Positions 1-11,789 of a stretch of DNA of 64,000 nucleotides are shown here, piece after piece. Made by a program: the position numbers and the translations under genes. The notes beneath the pieces are model-generated. The model was given only the letters and a program-made list of their open reading frames with translations. It did no database searches and was not told the origin of the DNA. The stretch is from Larimichthys crocea (Eukaryota; Chordata; Actinopteri; Sciaenidae): NCBI RefSeq assembly GCF_000972845.2, contig NC_040032.1, forward strand, positions 22,616,248 to 22,680,247, read 5' to 3'. Position 1 is the first letter of the stretch. Every line of letters starts with the position of its first letter.

Positions 1-682
1 CATTCTGGTTCTGGGGACCAAATGTGAATTGGCTCTGGCCTGTTTATTGACTGTTAGATGGTCTACAAATGGACTGCAGAACACTTTAATCCAAAACACT
101 GCTTCTTATTCAGCCATTCACTCACACAGATGGCAGCGGCCATCATGAAAAGCACTCGCTGAAACATCAGGACAAATTGCAGTTCATGGTCTCAAATACC
201 CTTTGACATGTAGACCAGGGGAGCAAGGGATTGAACTGCTAACTCTGCAATTAGTGGATGCCAACATTTACAGCTGCATCCTATCTGTGTTGGTGTTGCA
301 GACTTGGATTAATTAGGCAATAAAACTGTTGGCGTTATTCTGATTAGAATATGAACATCTTGCATCTCTTTCATCATACTATGACTCTACCATCCAGAGC
401 CTCTGGATATGACTTTGAGGTGGGAAGTAAACAAGACTAACCTTGTCTCTATGGCTACCAACTTGACATCTTGGGATTACATCACCCATGATAAAAACCT
501 CTTTACTGGACTGGTTGACTGGTGGTTAATGGGGACTGCAGGTACAGTAAGACAAGAAATTGTATCCTGGCAACAACTGGTCTTTAGTTTTATGAGTTTT
601 GAAATCTTTTCATGAACTACCTTTTGTAGAGAAAGCAGAAACCTTCATTTTGTCAACCTTCACCTTTGTTTGTTTCAGGTTG
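1..682. other. 5' flank of OR1, no gene seen
   Basis: No supported coding region or repeat was recognised here. A pyrimidine-rich stretch ending TTTGTTTCAG at 669-678 looks like a splice acceptor four bases before the OR1 start codon, so part of this stretch may be an intron between a non-coding first exon and the coding exon. Confidence 0.5.
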
Positions 683-1627
683 ATGGAAAACTACACATTA
701 AACAGCTTTACCCTCCAGCTGGAGGGGATAAAGGTTACAGAGGTTTCTATGTACCCTGTATTTTTCTTTTTCTTTTTCTCCTACCTAATAATTATATTTG
801 CCAATGTAGGAATTGTAGTCCTGGTCTTCATTGACACAAACCTTCATCAGCCTATGTATCTCCTTTTTTGCAACCTGCCAGTTAATGACATACTTGGAAA
901 CTCTATCATGGTGCCACGTTTGCTTACAGATATTTTGCGACCTCCCTCTGAGCGTCTCATCAGTTATTATGAATGTGTGGTTCAAGCTTTCTCCACACAC
1001 ATGTTTGGCACAACTTCTCACACTGTGCTTATGATTATGGCATTTGACAGATATGTGGCCATCTGCTATCCACTACGCTATTCAGCAATAATGAGCAACA
1101 AGATGGTGATGAAGCTGACAGTTTCTGCCTGGGGAGTGGCCTTTGTTTTGGTTGGGATTCTTCTCGGTCTGACACTACGGCTGAACCGATGCAGGACGCT
1201 AATCACAAACCCTTTCTGTGACAATGCCTCCTTGTTTAAACTCTCCTGTGAGAGTGTGTTTATTAATAATGTCTATGGCCTCACATTTACCGTTGTCCTG
1301 TTCACAGGTTCCATAGGCAGCATGGTTGTCACTTACACAAAGATTGCAGTAGTCTGTCTAACCAGTAAAAACAAGTCTTTGAACAGTAAAGCCTTGAAGA
1401 CCTGCAGCACTCATCTCTTTGTATATCTAGTTATGTTCTTATGTGGAATGTTAGTCATCATCCTGCATCGCTTCCCCCAGTACTCAGACTACAGGAAACT
1501 TTCTGCCATTTTGTTTCACATCATTCCTGGCAGCCTCAATCCTATTATTTATGGTGTGCAGTCTAAAGAGATACGCAAATTCCTGTCAAAATTGTTTCAG
1601 TCCAAAAAGGTTTTGCCATCTTTTTAA
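683..1627 (+). CDS. OR1: odorant receptor, subfamily A, intact
   Basis: A seven-transmembrane, class A GPCR of the odorant receptor family, 314 residues, expected in the ciliary membrane of olfactory neurons coupling to a Golf-type G protein. Visible landmarks are a sequon at Asn3, Asn41 in TM1, the PMYLLFCNL stretch at 57-65, Asp69 in TM2, Cys98 before TM3, MAFDRYVAIC from 119, the Cys-rich second extracellular loop, KALKTCSTH at the base of TM6, and NPIIY at 286-290. The frame is open upstream to 599, but the ATG at 683 is chosen because every paralogue here begins MEN at this point and an acceptor-like tract precedes it. The usual Asn after AIC is Tyr (AICYPLRY). Closest relatives in the window are OR10 and OR12. 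The ligand is unknown. Confidence 0.93.
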   Translation: MENYTLNSFTLQLEGIKVTEVSMYPVFFFFFFSYLIIIFANVGIVVLVFIDTNLHQPMYLLFCNLPVNDILGNSIMVPRLLTDILRPPSERLISYYECVVQAFSTHMFGTTSHTVLMIMAFDRYVAICYPLRYSAIMSNKMVMKLTVSAWGVAFVLVGILLGLTLRLNRCRTLITNPFCDNASLFKLSCESVFINNVYGLTFTVVLFTGSIGSMVVTYTKIAVVCLTSKNKSLNSKALKTCSTHLFVYLVMFLCGMLVIILHRFPQYSDYRKLSAILFHIIPGSLNPIIYGVQSKEIRKFLSKLFQSKKVLPSF

Positions 1628-3388
1628 TGTAAATGATTCTTTAAAAATAGCATTTAGATTGTTTGTGTCCTCACATTCAACAGCTAACAGTTAAAAGTAT
1701 GAAATTGATTTTATTATATAATTTTAGTCTTAGAGTTCCACTGTACAGTATAAGACTGCTCAACTTCTCCTGGCACATCTGTTTAACTTCTATTATATTA
1801 TTTCAGATGCTAAATAAAATACAAGTTGGTTAACTTTCTTTTTTACAATCAACAAAGTTGTTGGGTTGATCTGCCAGGATGCTACATAAATGTGGTAATG
1901 CAACTAATAATGAAGCAGAAGTTTTGTTCACTGTTTGTGAATTCTTTTTTCCTTCATGAGCAAGAAAAATGTAATGTTGCATGAGACACAACCGACTGCA
2001 CAGGACAGCTATTGAGATGAAGACGACTGCAAATTGTTACTGATGCACATGTCAGTGCATTCATTTGTTTTAATTTCATCCAACATTACCCTAGGCATAA
2101 AGCTGATACACAGTGTGTTCCGGTGCGAAATGCTGAAAGTAAAGAAAAAGATATTTGACTATCTGAACTTCAGAGTACACAAACCTGTTAATGCTGAAAT
2201 AAAACTGAAATAAATGAAGTTAGGACGCATCGATCGGGTTTGTTTTTATTAAGCATTTAATGCATTGATTATTAAATAACAGTGATATATTTAAATATGT
2301 GTTTGATTTTACTTTTAGGTGAAAAATCATACCAATAACTTTTTAAAACATGTTTTATTTTGAAGGAGTTCTGTAGGCCATCTGTCTACTGCAGTGGACA
2401 CTATGCAACACTGGTACTGTAATGACTGCACTTCACACCAATTAACTGATTATATCACAATAAACAAACAAAATAAGGTAGGCTTTCAGTCACACAAAAA
2501 TATTACTGACATCTGTTTAGAAGTATTTTAAGATTTTTTTTATTTAGTTGAGAAATATTTTAAATATTCGTTGTGCATTTCCTCTTCCCTCTACCTTTTT
2601 AACGTTGAAATTGATGCAATATCACAAAATGGAGAAAAATCTAACTGAATTACAGACAGCCTGTGGAGGTCTGCCACCTGGTCGTTGTAATACGATACTA
2701 CAACTTAAATGGTTCAAAACGGCCAGATGTCTGTCCACTGTTCTCTTTTTAGGTTCCTCCATCAAAGTCTTCTTTACAGTTCTTCACCTCTGCCAGTAGC
2801 TCTGATTCAGGTACAACACTGGCACCTCTCCATTAGCATTTCCCTCCACTCTCCAATTGGAGAACATTTAAATAACTGCAAACTTATTAGGAGAATCCCA
2901 GCTCAATGTGTTCGCTTTTACTGCTATGTCCACAGAGGCTGCTGAGCCTGATTATATTGTTTGCTTACCCAGATCTGGTTCTAGCACGACACTCTGCTCC
3001 ATGTCAGCATTCCCCTTGCTGAACTAGCATTCGGTAACTGCAGCTACAGTAAAATATGATCCACTTTTACCAAAATCAAATGAAAACTAAAAAGCTCTGG
3101 ATTTTTGTTTGTTTGTGTTTCTGTTGATTATACTATACTTGGATTGTTTGACTTTTTGTTCACTCAACCTTCATGTCTGCATCAGGGTTCACTTCTTGAA
3201 CTAATCCATGACAGAAATTAACTGGTATACATATGTACCACTGAGCTGATCAGAGGACATGGGAAGCAGGTTTGTGAGTGGGCGGGAGGGTCAGTGCTGA
3301 CGAGGGAAAGTGGGAACAGGTGAGGAAGTGGGTGGGGAGGACTCTTTTGGCAATATGCTAAATTAAAGTACAAGACATAAATGTTATG
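1628..3388. other. intergenic, no gene seen
   Basis: AT-rich spacer between OR1 and OR2. Short open frames around 2548-2945 have no recognisable protein features. Purine-rich text at about 3260-3345 is not assigned. Confidence 0.5.
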
Positions 3389-3499
3389 GAATTTTCTATC
3401 CTTAGGTTACACAAGATCTTGTTTGGGCCTTGAGGTTCTCAGCAGTATTAGTTGTTTGGCTTTGGTTGAGAACAGTAGGTGCCAGTCATCTCAACACTG
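3389..3499. repeat. dispersed ~110-bp repeat, copy 1
   Basis: Matches 6541-6656 closely, starting TGGAATTTTCTATCCTTAGG in both and ending in the same text about two-tenths of a kilobase apart in context. The unique flanks differ, so this is a dispersed repeat fragment of unknown class. Confidence 0.7.
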
Positions 3500-4260
3500 A
3501 TCATCTGTTAAAAATAAAGAAAATAAACATAATAGTATTTATTCCTTAGTTTTCAAACATACTAACTGACCTAATAATCTCACTGTGGTCGAATCTCATA
3601 GGATTCCCAAAAACAAAATGTCAGCCTCTATAGGTTTGGGGTTGTCAGGCAACAGTTGACCTGTCAACCAGTACCAGATAAAAGTGTGTTAGTGTGTCAC
3701 CTCTGGTTCATTTTGCAACATAATCATGTCACACAGAATTTTACAGCTTCTTTAGATTTGTTCAGTCTCAGATGGTTTTCGTTGTATGTCTCTGACTTCA
3801 CTCTTTTACATAGGAGGTGAATAAACTGCCCTATCCTGTTGAAATGTGTCTGTCTCTCCTGGAAGAGTTCTGTTGCTGAGTCCTGTCGCTTGTCCCAATT
3901 TCTTCCATGTATTTAAAGGTTATTTTTTTCCCCTTTCATCTCAAGACTTTCAGGTTCAAGGAAGTTGTACAAACTGTGATAAATATGGTTAATCTGATGG
4001 TTTGTCTTTCCAGAAACTGATGATGAAATGTTGACTGATGGTGTAACTGAGACATTAATCCTGGAAACTGTTTCTGGGACATTTTTAAAGCTTTTAAATG
4101 AATTTTAAAGTGAGTGAGTAAATGTTTAATTAATCCTTTAATTTGGCAGCAATGGCTCATGTGACCTAATATGTTTGATTCTCTAGTAAAGGATTGTAAT
4201 GTGGAATGTTTATTGTCACACTGAGATGTGATCACTGTTTGTTGTTGTGACAGATGAAAT
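3500..4260. other. 5' flank of OR2
   Basis: No gene is seen. A splice-acceptor-like end (GTTGTTGTGACAG, AG at 4252-4253) lies seven bases before the OR2 ATG, suggesting an upstream non-coding exon that I could not place. Confidence 0.4.
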
Positions 4261-5211
4261 ATGGAAAACAAGACCTTCAGGGGGGATATTCTAATCCTGG
4301 AGAGGTTAAAGGTCACATCTCAGTCCTTCATTCCTGCCTTCATCCTCCTCCTCTTGGTTTACATCTTTATCGTGGTGTCCAACCTCGGCTTGGTGGCTCT
4401 GATCTTCAGGAGCCGGAGCCTCCAGCAGCCCATGTATCTGCTCCTCTGCAACATGAGTATTAATGACGTTTTGGGGGCCACAATAATTATACCTCATGTG
4501 CTCCGAGATCTTTTAATATCAAACTCTGTGCGCTACATTCATTACATTGACTGCGCCATTCAGGCTTTCTGTGTTCATCTCCATGCAAGTGCCTCTCACA
4601 CTGTGCTCATGATCATGGCCTTTGACCGCTACGTGGCCATCTGCAGCCCCCTGCGATACACCACCATCATGACCAACGGGATGGTTGTGAAGCTATCGGT
4701 GGCAGCGTGGGCGATCGCCTTTGTGTTGGTGTTGATCCTTGTTGGCCTCAGTGTCCGCCTGTCTCGCTGCAGGTGGATTATATTCAACATGTTCTGCGAC
4801 AATGCCTCCCTGTTCAAACTGTCCTGTGAAAGCGTCCTAATTAATAATATCTACGGACTCAGCTACACGGTGGCCCTGCTCGGCTCCTCCATCGGCAGCG
4901 TAACTCTCACCTATCTGAAAATTGCTGCAGTGTGTGTGCAAAGTAGAAACAAGGTGCTGAACAGCAAAGCGCTACAGACCTGCACCACACACCTCGCTGT
5001 GTACGTTATCCTCCTGGTGTCTGGTTTCATCATCGTAATCTTGCACCGTTTCCCACAGCTGTCAGACCACAGGAAAGTGGCGTCAGTCCTGGGCCATGTG
5101 GCCTTGCCTGCCCTGAATGCTATTATCTATGGGTTGCAGATTAAAGAGGTCAGGCAGAGGATTATGACTTTGTTCCATAGCAATAAAGTAGCTCTGATGG
5201 AAGTGAAATGA
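4261..5211 (+). CDS. OR2: odorant receptor, subfamily B, intact
   Basis: A 316-residue odorant receptor. It opens MENKT (sequon at Asn3) and runs through PMYLLLCNMSIND in TM2, MAFDRYVAIC after TM3 and KALQTCTTHL in TM6. Compared with subfamily A it has GATIIIP after TM2 and LSRCRW entering the second extracellular loop, shared with OR3. The TM7 motif reads NAIIY at 286-290: the almost invariant NPxxY proline is Ala287, encoded by GCT at 5119-5121. The rest of the frame is intact and the C-tail is of normal length, so this looks like a functional gene with an odd TM7 rather than a pseudogene. The ATG is the first in frame and lies just after an acceptor-like site. Confidence 0.93.
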   Translation: MENKTFRGDILILERLKVTSQSFIPAFILLLLVYIFIVVSNLGLVALIFRSRSLQQPMYLLLCNMSINDVLGATIIIPHVLRDLLISNSVRYIHYIDCAIQAFCVHLHASASHTVLMIMAFDRYVAICSPLRYTTIMTNGMVVKLSVAAWAIAFVLVLILVGLSVRLSRCRWIIFNMFCDNASLFKLSCESVLINNIYGLSYTVALLGSSIGSVTLTYLKIAAVCVQSRNKVLNSKALQTCTTHLAVYVILLVSGFIIVILHRFPQLSDHRKVASVLGHVALPALNAIIYGLQIKEVRQRIMTLFHSNKVALMEVK

Positions 5212-5702
5212 TACACAGTGAGATGGAAATGCAATATGATTAAGTGTGGATGGTATGAATCATGTTGAAATGATTTATTGAGAAATAACCATAACATTGT
5301 CATAAGATGTTAATCATTTTCTGGTAATAAATAAACTTTATATATTAATCCAATGAACCACTTGAGTGACTCTGAATCTTCCTCATTGGTTACTGTACAA
5401 AAGCACAACTTTATAACTTTATTCAGTGCTTTTGGTGAAACTGGATCATAATTTATAGAGAATATATTTACTGCTTTTCCCTCTGATGTCCTCCAGTTGT
5501 TCAGTTTCAACTCTGTGATTTACAGAAGTTTCCTGATGGACAGATAGCTTTAGACTAAGCACTTAAGCCTAAGCACAGAAGCTAACTGCCAATTAACTAA
5601 TTAACTGCTGCCGTTAGCAAGAAACAGAACTGGGCCCAGCAGCCGGACCAGACCAGGTTTGAGCACAACTGAAAGCAATGTGGAATAATATTACACTACA
5701 CA
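5212..5702. other. intergenic, no gene seen
   Basis: AT-rich 3' flank of OR2. An AATAAA-type hexamer around 5328 could serve as a polyadenylation signal. Nothing else was recognised. Confidence 0.4.
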
Positions 5703-5776
5703 GTTTCAACTCTCAAGTTTATTTGTCATGTGTGAGTTAACACAGGGTCAACAATATGGTCAGCTCAGCATAAGAG

Positions 5777-5821
<45 letters not shown>

Positions 5822-6500
5822 CACTACTACTACATTTTATTTAAAAGTGCTTTTCAAGGGAAACAGTATTATTACTATCAGTAGTACACATAAGAATAAA
5901 AATAAGACAGAGATAGATCCAGCAGCAGCATGCAAACATACACTGAACATACATTAGGATTAACCTATAACACAGTAACCATACGTTAAAATTGAGATAA
6001 ATCTGAATTTAAATTTGTACAGAGAAATTAAACTTTTGCAGCAAAATTAAACATTTGCATAGAAAATAAATATAAAACTGTGTTAAGAAGTTAACCCGTG
6101 CTAAACATCTATACAAAAACTATATATAAAAAAGAAAGTAACTGTAGAAAACGTTATATACAAATAGAAAACTATATAAACAAATTTAACATCACCATAG
6201 AAATAAAAATGTTTTATAAAAATATGAGTTAGAGCTACAAATGGGGATAAAGGACTGTGTACAATTAAGTTAGGCTGTAAACAGACAAATGAAAGTCACA
6301 GTCACAGCATGTAGCAGAGGTAGTCAGAAATGACAATGATAGAGAGTCCAGGAAGTAGTGCAAAGAGGGGCTGATTGTCTATTGTGTCTCCTGCCATGAC
6401 TGAGAGCTGTTGTACAGTCTGATTGCCAGGGGGATGAAAGAGTTCTTAAGTCTGTTTGTGGAACAGGATTGAGACAGCAGTCTGCCACTGATTTCGGGGT
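5703..6500. repeat. degraded interspersed repeat with an internal microsatellite
   Basis: The start (about 5708-5760) and the end (about 6340-6480) read like the two ends of a common teleost retroposon tail, with text of the type CCAGGGGGATGAAAGAGTTC near the end. The middle is AT-rich and contains a CTA microsatellite. The family name is not certain. Confidence 0.45.
5773..5834. repeat. (CTA)n microsatellite
   Basis: About twenty near-perfect tandem CTA triplets with one CCA interruption. Confidence 0.95.
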
Positions 6501-6540
6501 TTTCCTGATGAAAGAATGCTAAATAAGCTGTTATTAGTGT

Positions 6541-6656
6541 CATGGAATTTTCTATCCTTAGGTTACAAAAGGTCACGTGTGGGCCTTGAGGTCCTCAGCA
6601 GTATTAGTTGTTTGGCTTTGATGAGAACAGTAGGTGCCAGTCTATCTCAACACTGT
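6541..6656. repeat. dispersed ~110-bp repeat, copy 2
   Basis: Second copy of the sequence at 3389-3499. It continues into further text up to about 6760 that has no counterpart at copy 1. Confidence 0.7.
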
Positions 6657-7021
6657 GGTGACCAGGGTCAAAGAGACCTATTGCTGCTGTCCTAGACATA
6701 ATAGATAGCTCGCCGTTGACGTTCCAATCTGTGTAAACAGACATCTGTGTCTCCATACTAGAATATGATGACAATAACACCTCCATGGGTAAAAACATTC
6801 TCTTTGACTAATTCTGGGCGTGTAGTATTTGTGGTGTTATCTTGGGGTTTAAAGTTTATCCACCAGAACGAGTTGGGCAGAATGTGAGACCGACTGAGGC
6901 ACTTCTGATGTACTTTGAGAGTGTCTCTAATTCTCCTTGGCCAAGCGTCAATAAATAAGCATTAGCATAAGACATCAGAGGCTCCTGAACACTTTCTTCC
7001 TTCCTGACCTCACCACTGACC

Positions 7022-7574
7022 TGTCACGATGGCAGTCGTGACTGTGGTTGTTTCTCTGCGTTTCCCCTTGTTTCCCCATCCTTGTGTTGTGTTTACTTGT
7101 CTGTCTGTGTTGTGGGCGTGGCACATTTCTCTGGGCCTCCTGGATAATCATCAAATGAAGCACACCTGCCGTTCCTCACCTCACCTGCCTTCCATCAACT
7201 CAACTCCACCTGCATATAAACCCTGGTCTTCCTCCCACTCCTTGTCAGATCTTTGTTCAGCCCCTGTGGTAGATCACGTTCGGACCGTCTTTAACTACCT
7301 GTTCCTTGTTGTCTTCCTGAACTCTAACCTCGGATCTCTTGTGCTCAGGTCCACCACCATTGTCACTAACTGCCACCTGCTTGCCTGCTCTCCATCCACC
7401 ACCTTCGGACAGTCCAGACTCCGTGCCTCCTCCATCCATTCCCACCACTGCGTCACCTCAGCCATTCCCTCCACCTCGTATCGGGCCCTCTCGTCCCACA
7501 CCTCAATAAATCCCATTCTCTCTCTAACCGTTGTTCAAAGCCTGCATTCTGGGTCAACCTGTGCAACCATGACA
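7022..7574 (+). mobile_element. solo LTR of a retrotransposon (553 bp)
   Basis: Begins TGTCACGATGG and ends CAACCATGACA, so the termini are TG...CA with a 5-bp perfect inverted end (TGTCA/TGACA). A perfect 5-bp target duplication TGACC lies at 7017-7021 and 7575-7579. Inside are a TATA-like CATATAAACC near 7211 and an AATAAA near 7505, in the order expected of U3-R-U5. No internal region follows, so it is a solo LTR left by recombination. The 182-residue open frame across it is not taken as a gene. Confidence 0.88.
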
Positions 7575-7579
7575 TGACC

Positions 7580-9600
7580 GTTGACTTTAGCAATTTCTCC
7601 ACAACAATTAGCTCAATCAGCTGTCTATCCAACCAAAATGACTCAGCCCCAAGTGGCAACCATAAGCTCCCCATATTAAAATGTCAAACTTCACAGCAGA
7701 AATGTTTACAGCCTGGTACAAAAAAACATTTTTGGTCTCTATATCTAATTTTCTCATTCTAGATAACTATACTGATCCATATAAATTATATTATGGTTCA
7801 AAGTTATGTATAATTAACAGCATGGCTGCTTTGATTGAAAAGGGGGGGCTTGTTTGAGCAACCAGGTATCATTCAGATGACCTCAGGTCCACTCTCCATT
7901 CATTTTTAGGTTACCAGGGAGGCTGAAGAAGGACTACCAACATAGCGGTAAATGTCATATCTGCCATAACTCAGTGTGGTGTCTCTAGGTGCCTACCAGC
8001 TAAAAATGGCCAAAAGACACGCATCATCAACCAGGCTTCTTTCAGCCTAGTCTACCGAACCTCTGACTTCGGTGTCTCTAGCCTCAAGTGACCATTTGAG
8101 GAACTGCAGTTTTTTAAACTGAATGCATTGGTTTAATTTCACAGCCATTAAAAGTTACTGCTGAGTTGTTGCTAGGAGTTTTGTGGTGACTCCTCCTCTT
8201 AGTTCACCTTATTAAAAAGTGTCACTAAATCTCAGGTCTGAGTGGAGAAGGTTTAGGTCAACAGAGGTAAGCATGAGACACTTCATAAAACTCACATTTA
8301 TCTGAAATCATATCCACATTTTATGTGTTTTTTTATTACTTGAACAGTTTCTCTCATATTACAGGAATTGAACTAATGGAACTGTGTTTTGTTCTAATGA
8401 TTGTTCCACAAATGTTCCACATTTTATTCTATGCAAGAGTTTAATTTTCTGCTTTGTGTGAAACACCCTAAATTAGCCTTTCATACCACCAATATGTTAT
8501 TATTACTTTTCACATTATATGTTGTGTTTTGTTTTTGTTTTAATATTTTAAATATAAACAGAAATTGAAATGAACACAGGCAGAGATGCTGCATTTAATC
8601 AAAACTACGTAAATGTTTCAATGTAATTATACTTTCTATTAATATAAAGCAGTGATGATGTGCAAGTGTGTTTCTAGCAGCAGCCTATTCAACATTCACC
8701 ACAAAACAATTTCAAAATTGATCAAATTTTGCAAGTGAACTTTAAGCTACACAATAGCATTATTGACACACATTCTCATGTGATGTTCTTTTGGGACATT
8801 TTATTATTTCTAATGCAGAAATTATTAATATTGTTTATTATTATTATTATTTTTTACATATTTACAAAAATAAAAATTCAATTTGATTTAGGCATTTTAA
8901 CATTTGTTATTATCGGCTCACACTGTAGACTTTTATTGAAATGTAGTATTTTACAATATATGATATGCCCTGTTTGAACAGTTCAATTCTCACGTCATTT
9001 AATCATTGTCTTCATTATTGTTGTGTATTGATGCTTCGTTTTCATATCTTCAAACTACAGATACATTACTTTTAATATGCTTAATTTGTGTATATGAAAG
9101 ACCATAGACCATATCTGCTGCAATATCACCAATTTTTATCATTAATGATGTCATAGTATAAACTCAATAGTCTAACTTCTCCCGCTCATAGTGAACCAAG
9201 GTGGATTTTAGACCACAAGCCAAGAGCTGCAAAGTTGTGGTTTATGTTGTGTCTCTATTCAGGCCATATTCAGATCAAATCAGGTATTGTCAGGAGTTGT
9301 CAATTACCACCAGGATACTTTAATTATTAACAACATATTAAAATTCAGTTTAAATAATGCTACACAATATATCCTCATGACCTGTGACCAGCTGCAAAAA
9401 ATGGATGATTGGCCCTAAAAATCCTTATTAAAGGTGGTCACCTTTAATATTAACCATGAAGTATTCAGCCAAACCATAATGTACATAATATTTTATAGTT
9501 GAAAATGTATTAAAGGAAATCTGGGGGACTATTCTGCTGTGTCATAAAAATCTATCCCTACACAACTAGTGTGTTTATGATTGAAGGTTCTTCATAGATG
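7580..9600. other. intergenic, no gene seen
   Basis: AT-rich spacer with no supported gene. The open frame at 8729-8977 is low-complexity and hydrophobic by composition only. Confidence 0.5.
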
Positions 9601-9649
9601 TAGCTTTGTGCACCTTACTTTAACTTTAAAATGTACAACTTTTTGGACG

Positions 9650-9790
9650 ACAAGGTAGTGCAAGGGGTTCACACCGGGTACTCCAGCTTCCTGCCACTGT
9701 CTATTGACACACACTTGTGTGTGAATGGTTGTTTTTGTATGTCAACCCTATGATGAACTGGCAATTTGTCTGATGAGGATAAGCGATTAT
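9650..9790 (-). repeat. degraded copy of a widespread fish repeat
   Basis: Text such as GGTACTCCAGCTTCCTGCCAC followed by TGTGTGAATGGTTG and a decayed tail matches, in opposite orientation, the family seen at 12965-13200. Heavily decayed. Confidence 0.5.
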
Positions 9791-10099
9791 GATGTACAAC
9801 ATTTTCTTTGGTGGAGCAAACCCCTGTACTCTCCAAGGAGGTCTAGCCACAGTCATTTCACAAGATCCTGTGGGAAACATTGTATCATTGTCTGATTTAT
9901 TTGTTAACATTTTTACTGTAATTAGAGGTACAAATCAATAACTAATTTCTAATTTTAAAGTTGTGTTACTGTTTACGGCTTGGTCTTGAATACAACACTG
10001 ATATCTACTTTATTATTACTGTCAATTTATTATTTTTCTTCACTTTTATTTTGAAATTTTATTTCTTCTCTCACTAGGCTTGGATTAACCATCTTCTCT

Positions 10100-11047
10100 A
10101 TGGAGAACCAGACTCTGACTGCAGATATTCTGCTCCTGGAGGGGTTAAAGGTCACCCCACAGTCCTCCATTCCCACCTTTATCCTCCTCTTCCTCATCTA
10201 CGTCTTCATCATGGTGTCCAACATCAGCCTGTTAGTCCTGATCAGCATGGAGAGGAGCCTCCATTCGCCCATGTACCTGCTCTTCTGCAACATGAGTATT
10301 AATGATGCATTCGGAGCCACGATCATCATTCCTCCTTTGTTGAAAGATATTTTTGTTCCACACTCAGACCGGTTCATTCACTACATCCAATGTGCCATTC
10401 AGGCTTTTTGTGCTCACATTCATGCAAGTGCTTGTCACACTGTGCTCATGATCATGGCCTTTGACCGCTACGTGGCCATCTGCAATCCCCTGCAATATGC
10501 CACCATCATGACCAACAGGATGGTGGTGGCACTGTCAGTGTCAGCCTGGATCGTGTCTTTAGTGATGGTGCTGATTCTTGTGGGCCTCAGTGTCCGTCTG
10601 TCTCGCTGCAGGTGGGTAATATTTAACCCGTTCTGTGACAACGCCTCCCTGTTCAAACTGTCCTGTGAAAGTGTCTTAATTAATAACATCTACGGTCTCT
10701 GCTACACGGTGGTGCTTCTGGGCTCCTCCATTGGCAGTGTAACTCTCACCTACCTGAAAATCGCTGTAGCATGCTTGCGCAGTAAAAGCAAGGTGCTGAA
10801 TGCCAAAGCACTGCAAACCTGCACCACACACCTGGCTTTGTACATCATCATGTTTGTGTCAGGCTGCATCATCATCACCCTCCACCGTTTTCCTCACTTA
10901 TCAGATCAAAGGAAGGTTGCATCCATGTTGTTTCACGTGGTCCCTCCTGCTATGAACACAATTATCTATGGACTGCAGATCAAAGCAGTCAGACAAAAGA
11001 TTTTCATCATGTTTACTGGGAAGACAAGGGGTGAACTGACTCAGTAA
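10100..11047 (+). CDS. OR3: odorant receptor, subfamily B, intact
   Basis: A 315-residue receptor, the closest neighbour in sequence to OR2. It has MENQT with a sequon at Asn3, LEGLKVTPQS before TM1, PMYLLFCNMSIND, MAFDRYVAIC, LSRCRW before the second extracellular loop, and KALQTCTTHL. TM7 reads NTIIY at 286-290: residue 287 is Thr (ACA at 10958-10960) where OR6 of the same subfamily has Pro. An acceptor-like TTCTCTCACTAG ends at 10077, 22 bases before the ATG. The frame shows no lesion. The OR2-OR3 spacing of about 5 kb is filled by a solo LTR and repeat fragments, fitting a tandem duplicate later spread apart by insertions. Confidence 0.93.
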   Translation: MENQTLTADILLLEGLKVTPQSSIPTFILLFLIYVFIMVSNISLLVLISMERSLHSPMYLLFCNMSINDAFGATIIIPPLLKDIFVPHSDRFIHYIQCAIQAFCAHIHASACHTVLMIMAFDRYVAICNPLQYATIMTNRMVVALSVSAWIVSLVMVLILVGLSVRLSRCRWVIFNPFCDNASLFKLSCESVLINNIYGLCYTVVLLGSSIGSVTLTYLKIAVACLRSKSKVLNAKALQTCTTHLALYIIMFVSGCIIITLHRFPHLSDQRKVASMLFHVVPPAMNTIIYGLQIKAVRQKIFIMFTGKTRGELTQ

Positions 11048-11789
11048 TTAATAAATGTAAATAATTGGTAATATAACTATTGTTGTGAGTTGTGCAATTA
11101 AAAACATGTTCTCTCCCTTTATGCGAAATACATTTTTCTTATCGAGACAGTTCAACTTACATGTTTTTCAGCTCATGTCCAGATTGTTCCCCCACCCATG
11201 GTCTTCCACTCCTGTTGGTGGTAGTGCTAGATCAGGGGTCGGCAACCTTTAACACCAAAAGAGCCATTTGAACCCGGTTTCCACAAAAAAACCCCCACTG
11301 AGAGCCGCAAATACTTTTTGACATCTAAAATGGAGAAAAAACGCATTTATTAGAAAGTAAAAAATAAACATACACTTATTAGTGCTTTGACTACCCTTTT
11401 GAAGATGGGCTATAAAGTGTTACTTATGAAATCCACAAAGTGCTACAGAGAAAATTAAATTTAATTTCTAATGAACACATTTTGAACATTCTGAGTTCTT
11501 GAAAAGCAAATGAGTCTGCCCAGACATCATTGAACGATCTATTTTCCTCTGATATTTTTCTTTTTTTAGATTTCTCCATATCTGGCCTTGTTGGGGTTGA
11601 AAGTTGGGATAGCGTTCGGGCGGGAATACCGGCTTTCGCGAGTATGACGTTTATTTTGAGCGACAAAAAACAATAAAATATACTTATTTTATTAATATTT
11701 TAATATTTAATATTTCAAGATCGCATCAAGATCTTCCAATTTAGAACTAAAACACTAAAACAATAACTAACACAAATAAAATACACATA

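Noticed and set aside
7029..7577. 182-residue open frame on the + strand
   Set aside because: It coincides with the solo LTR and has no protein-like pattern.
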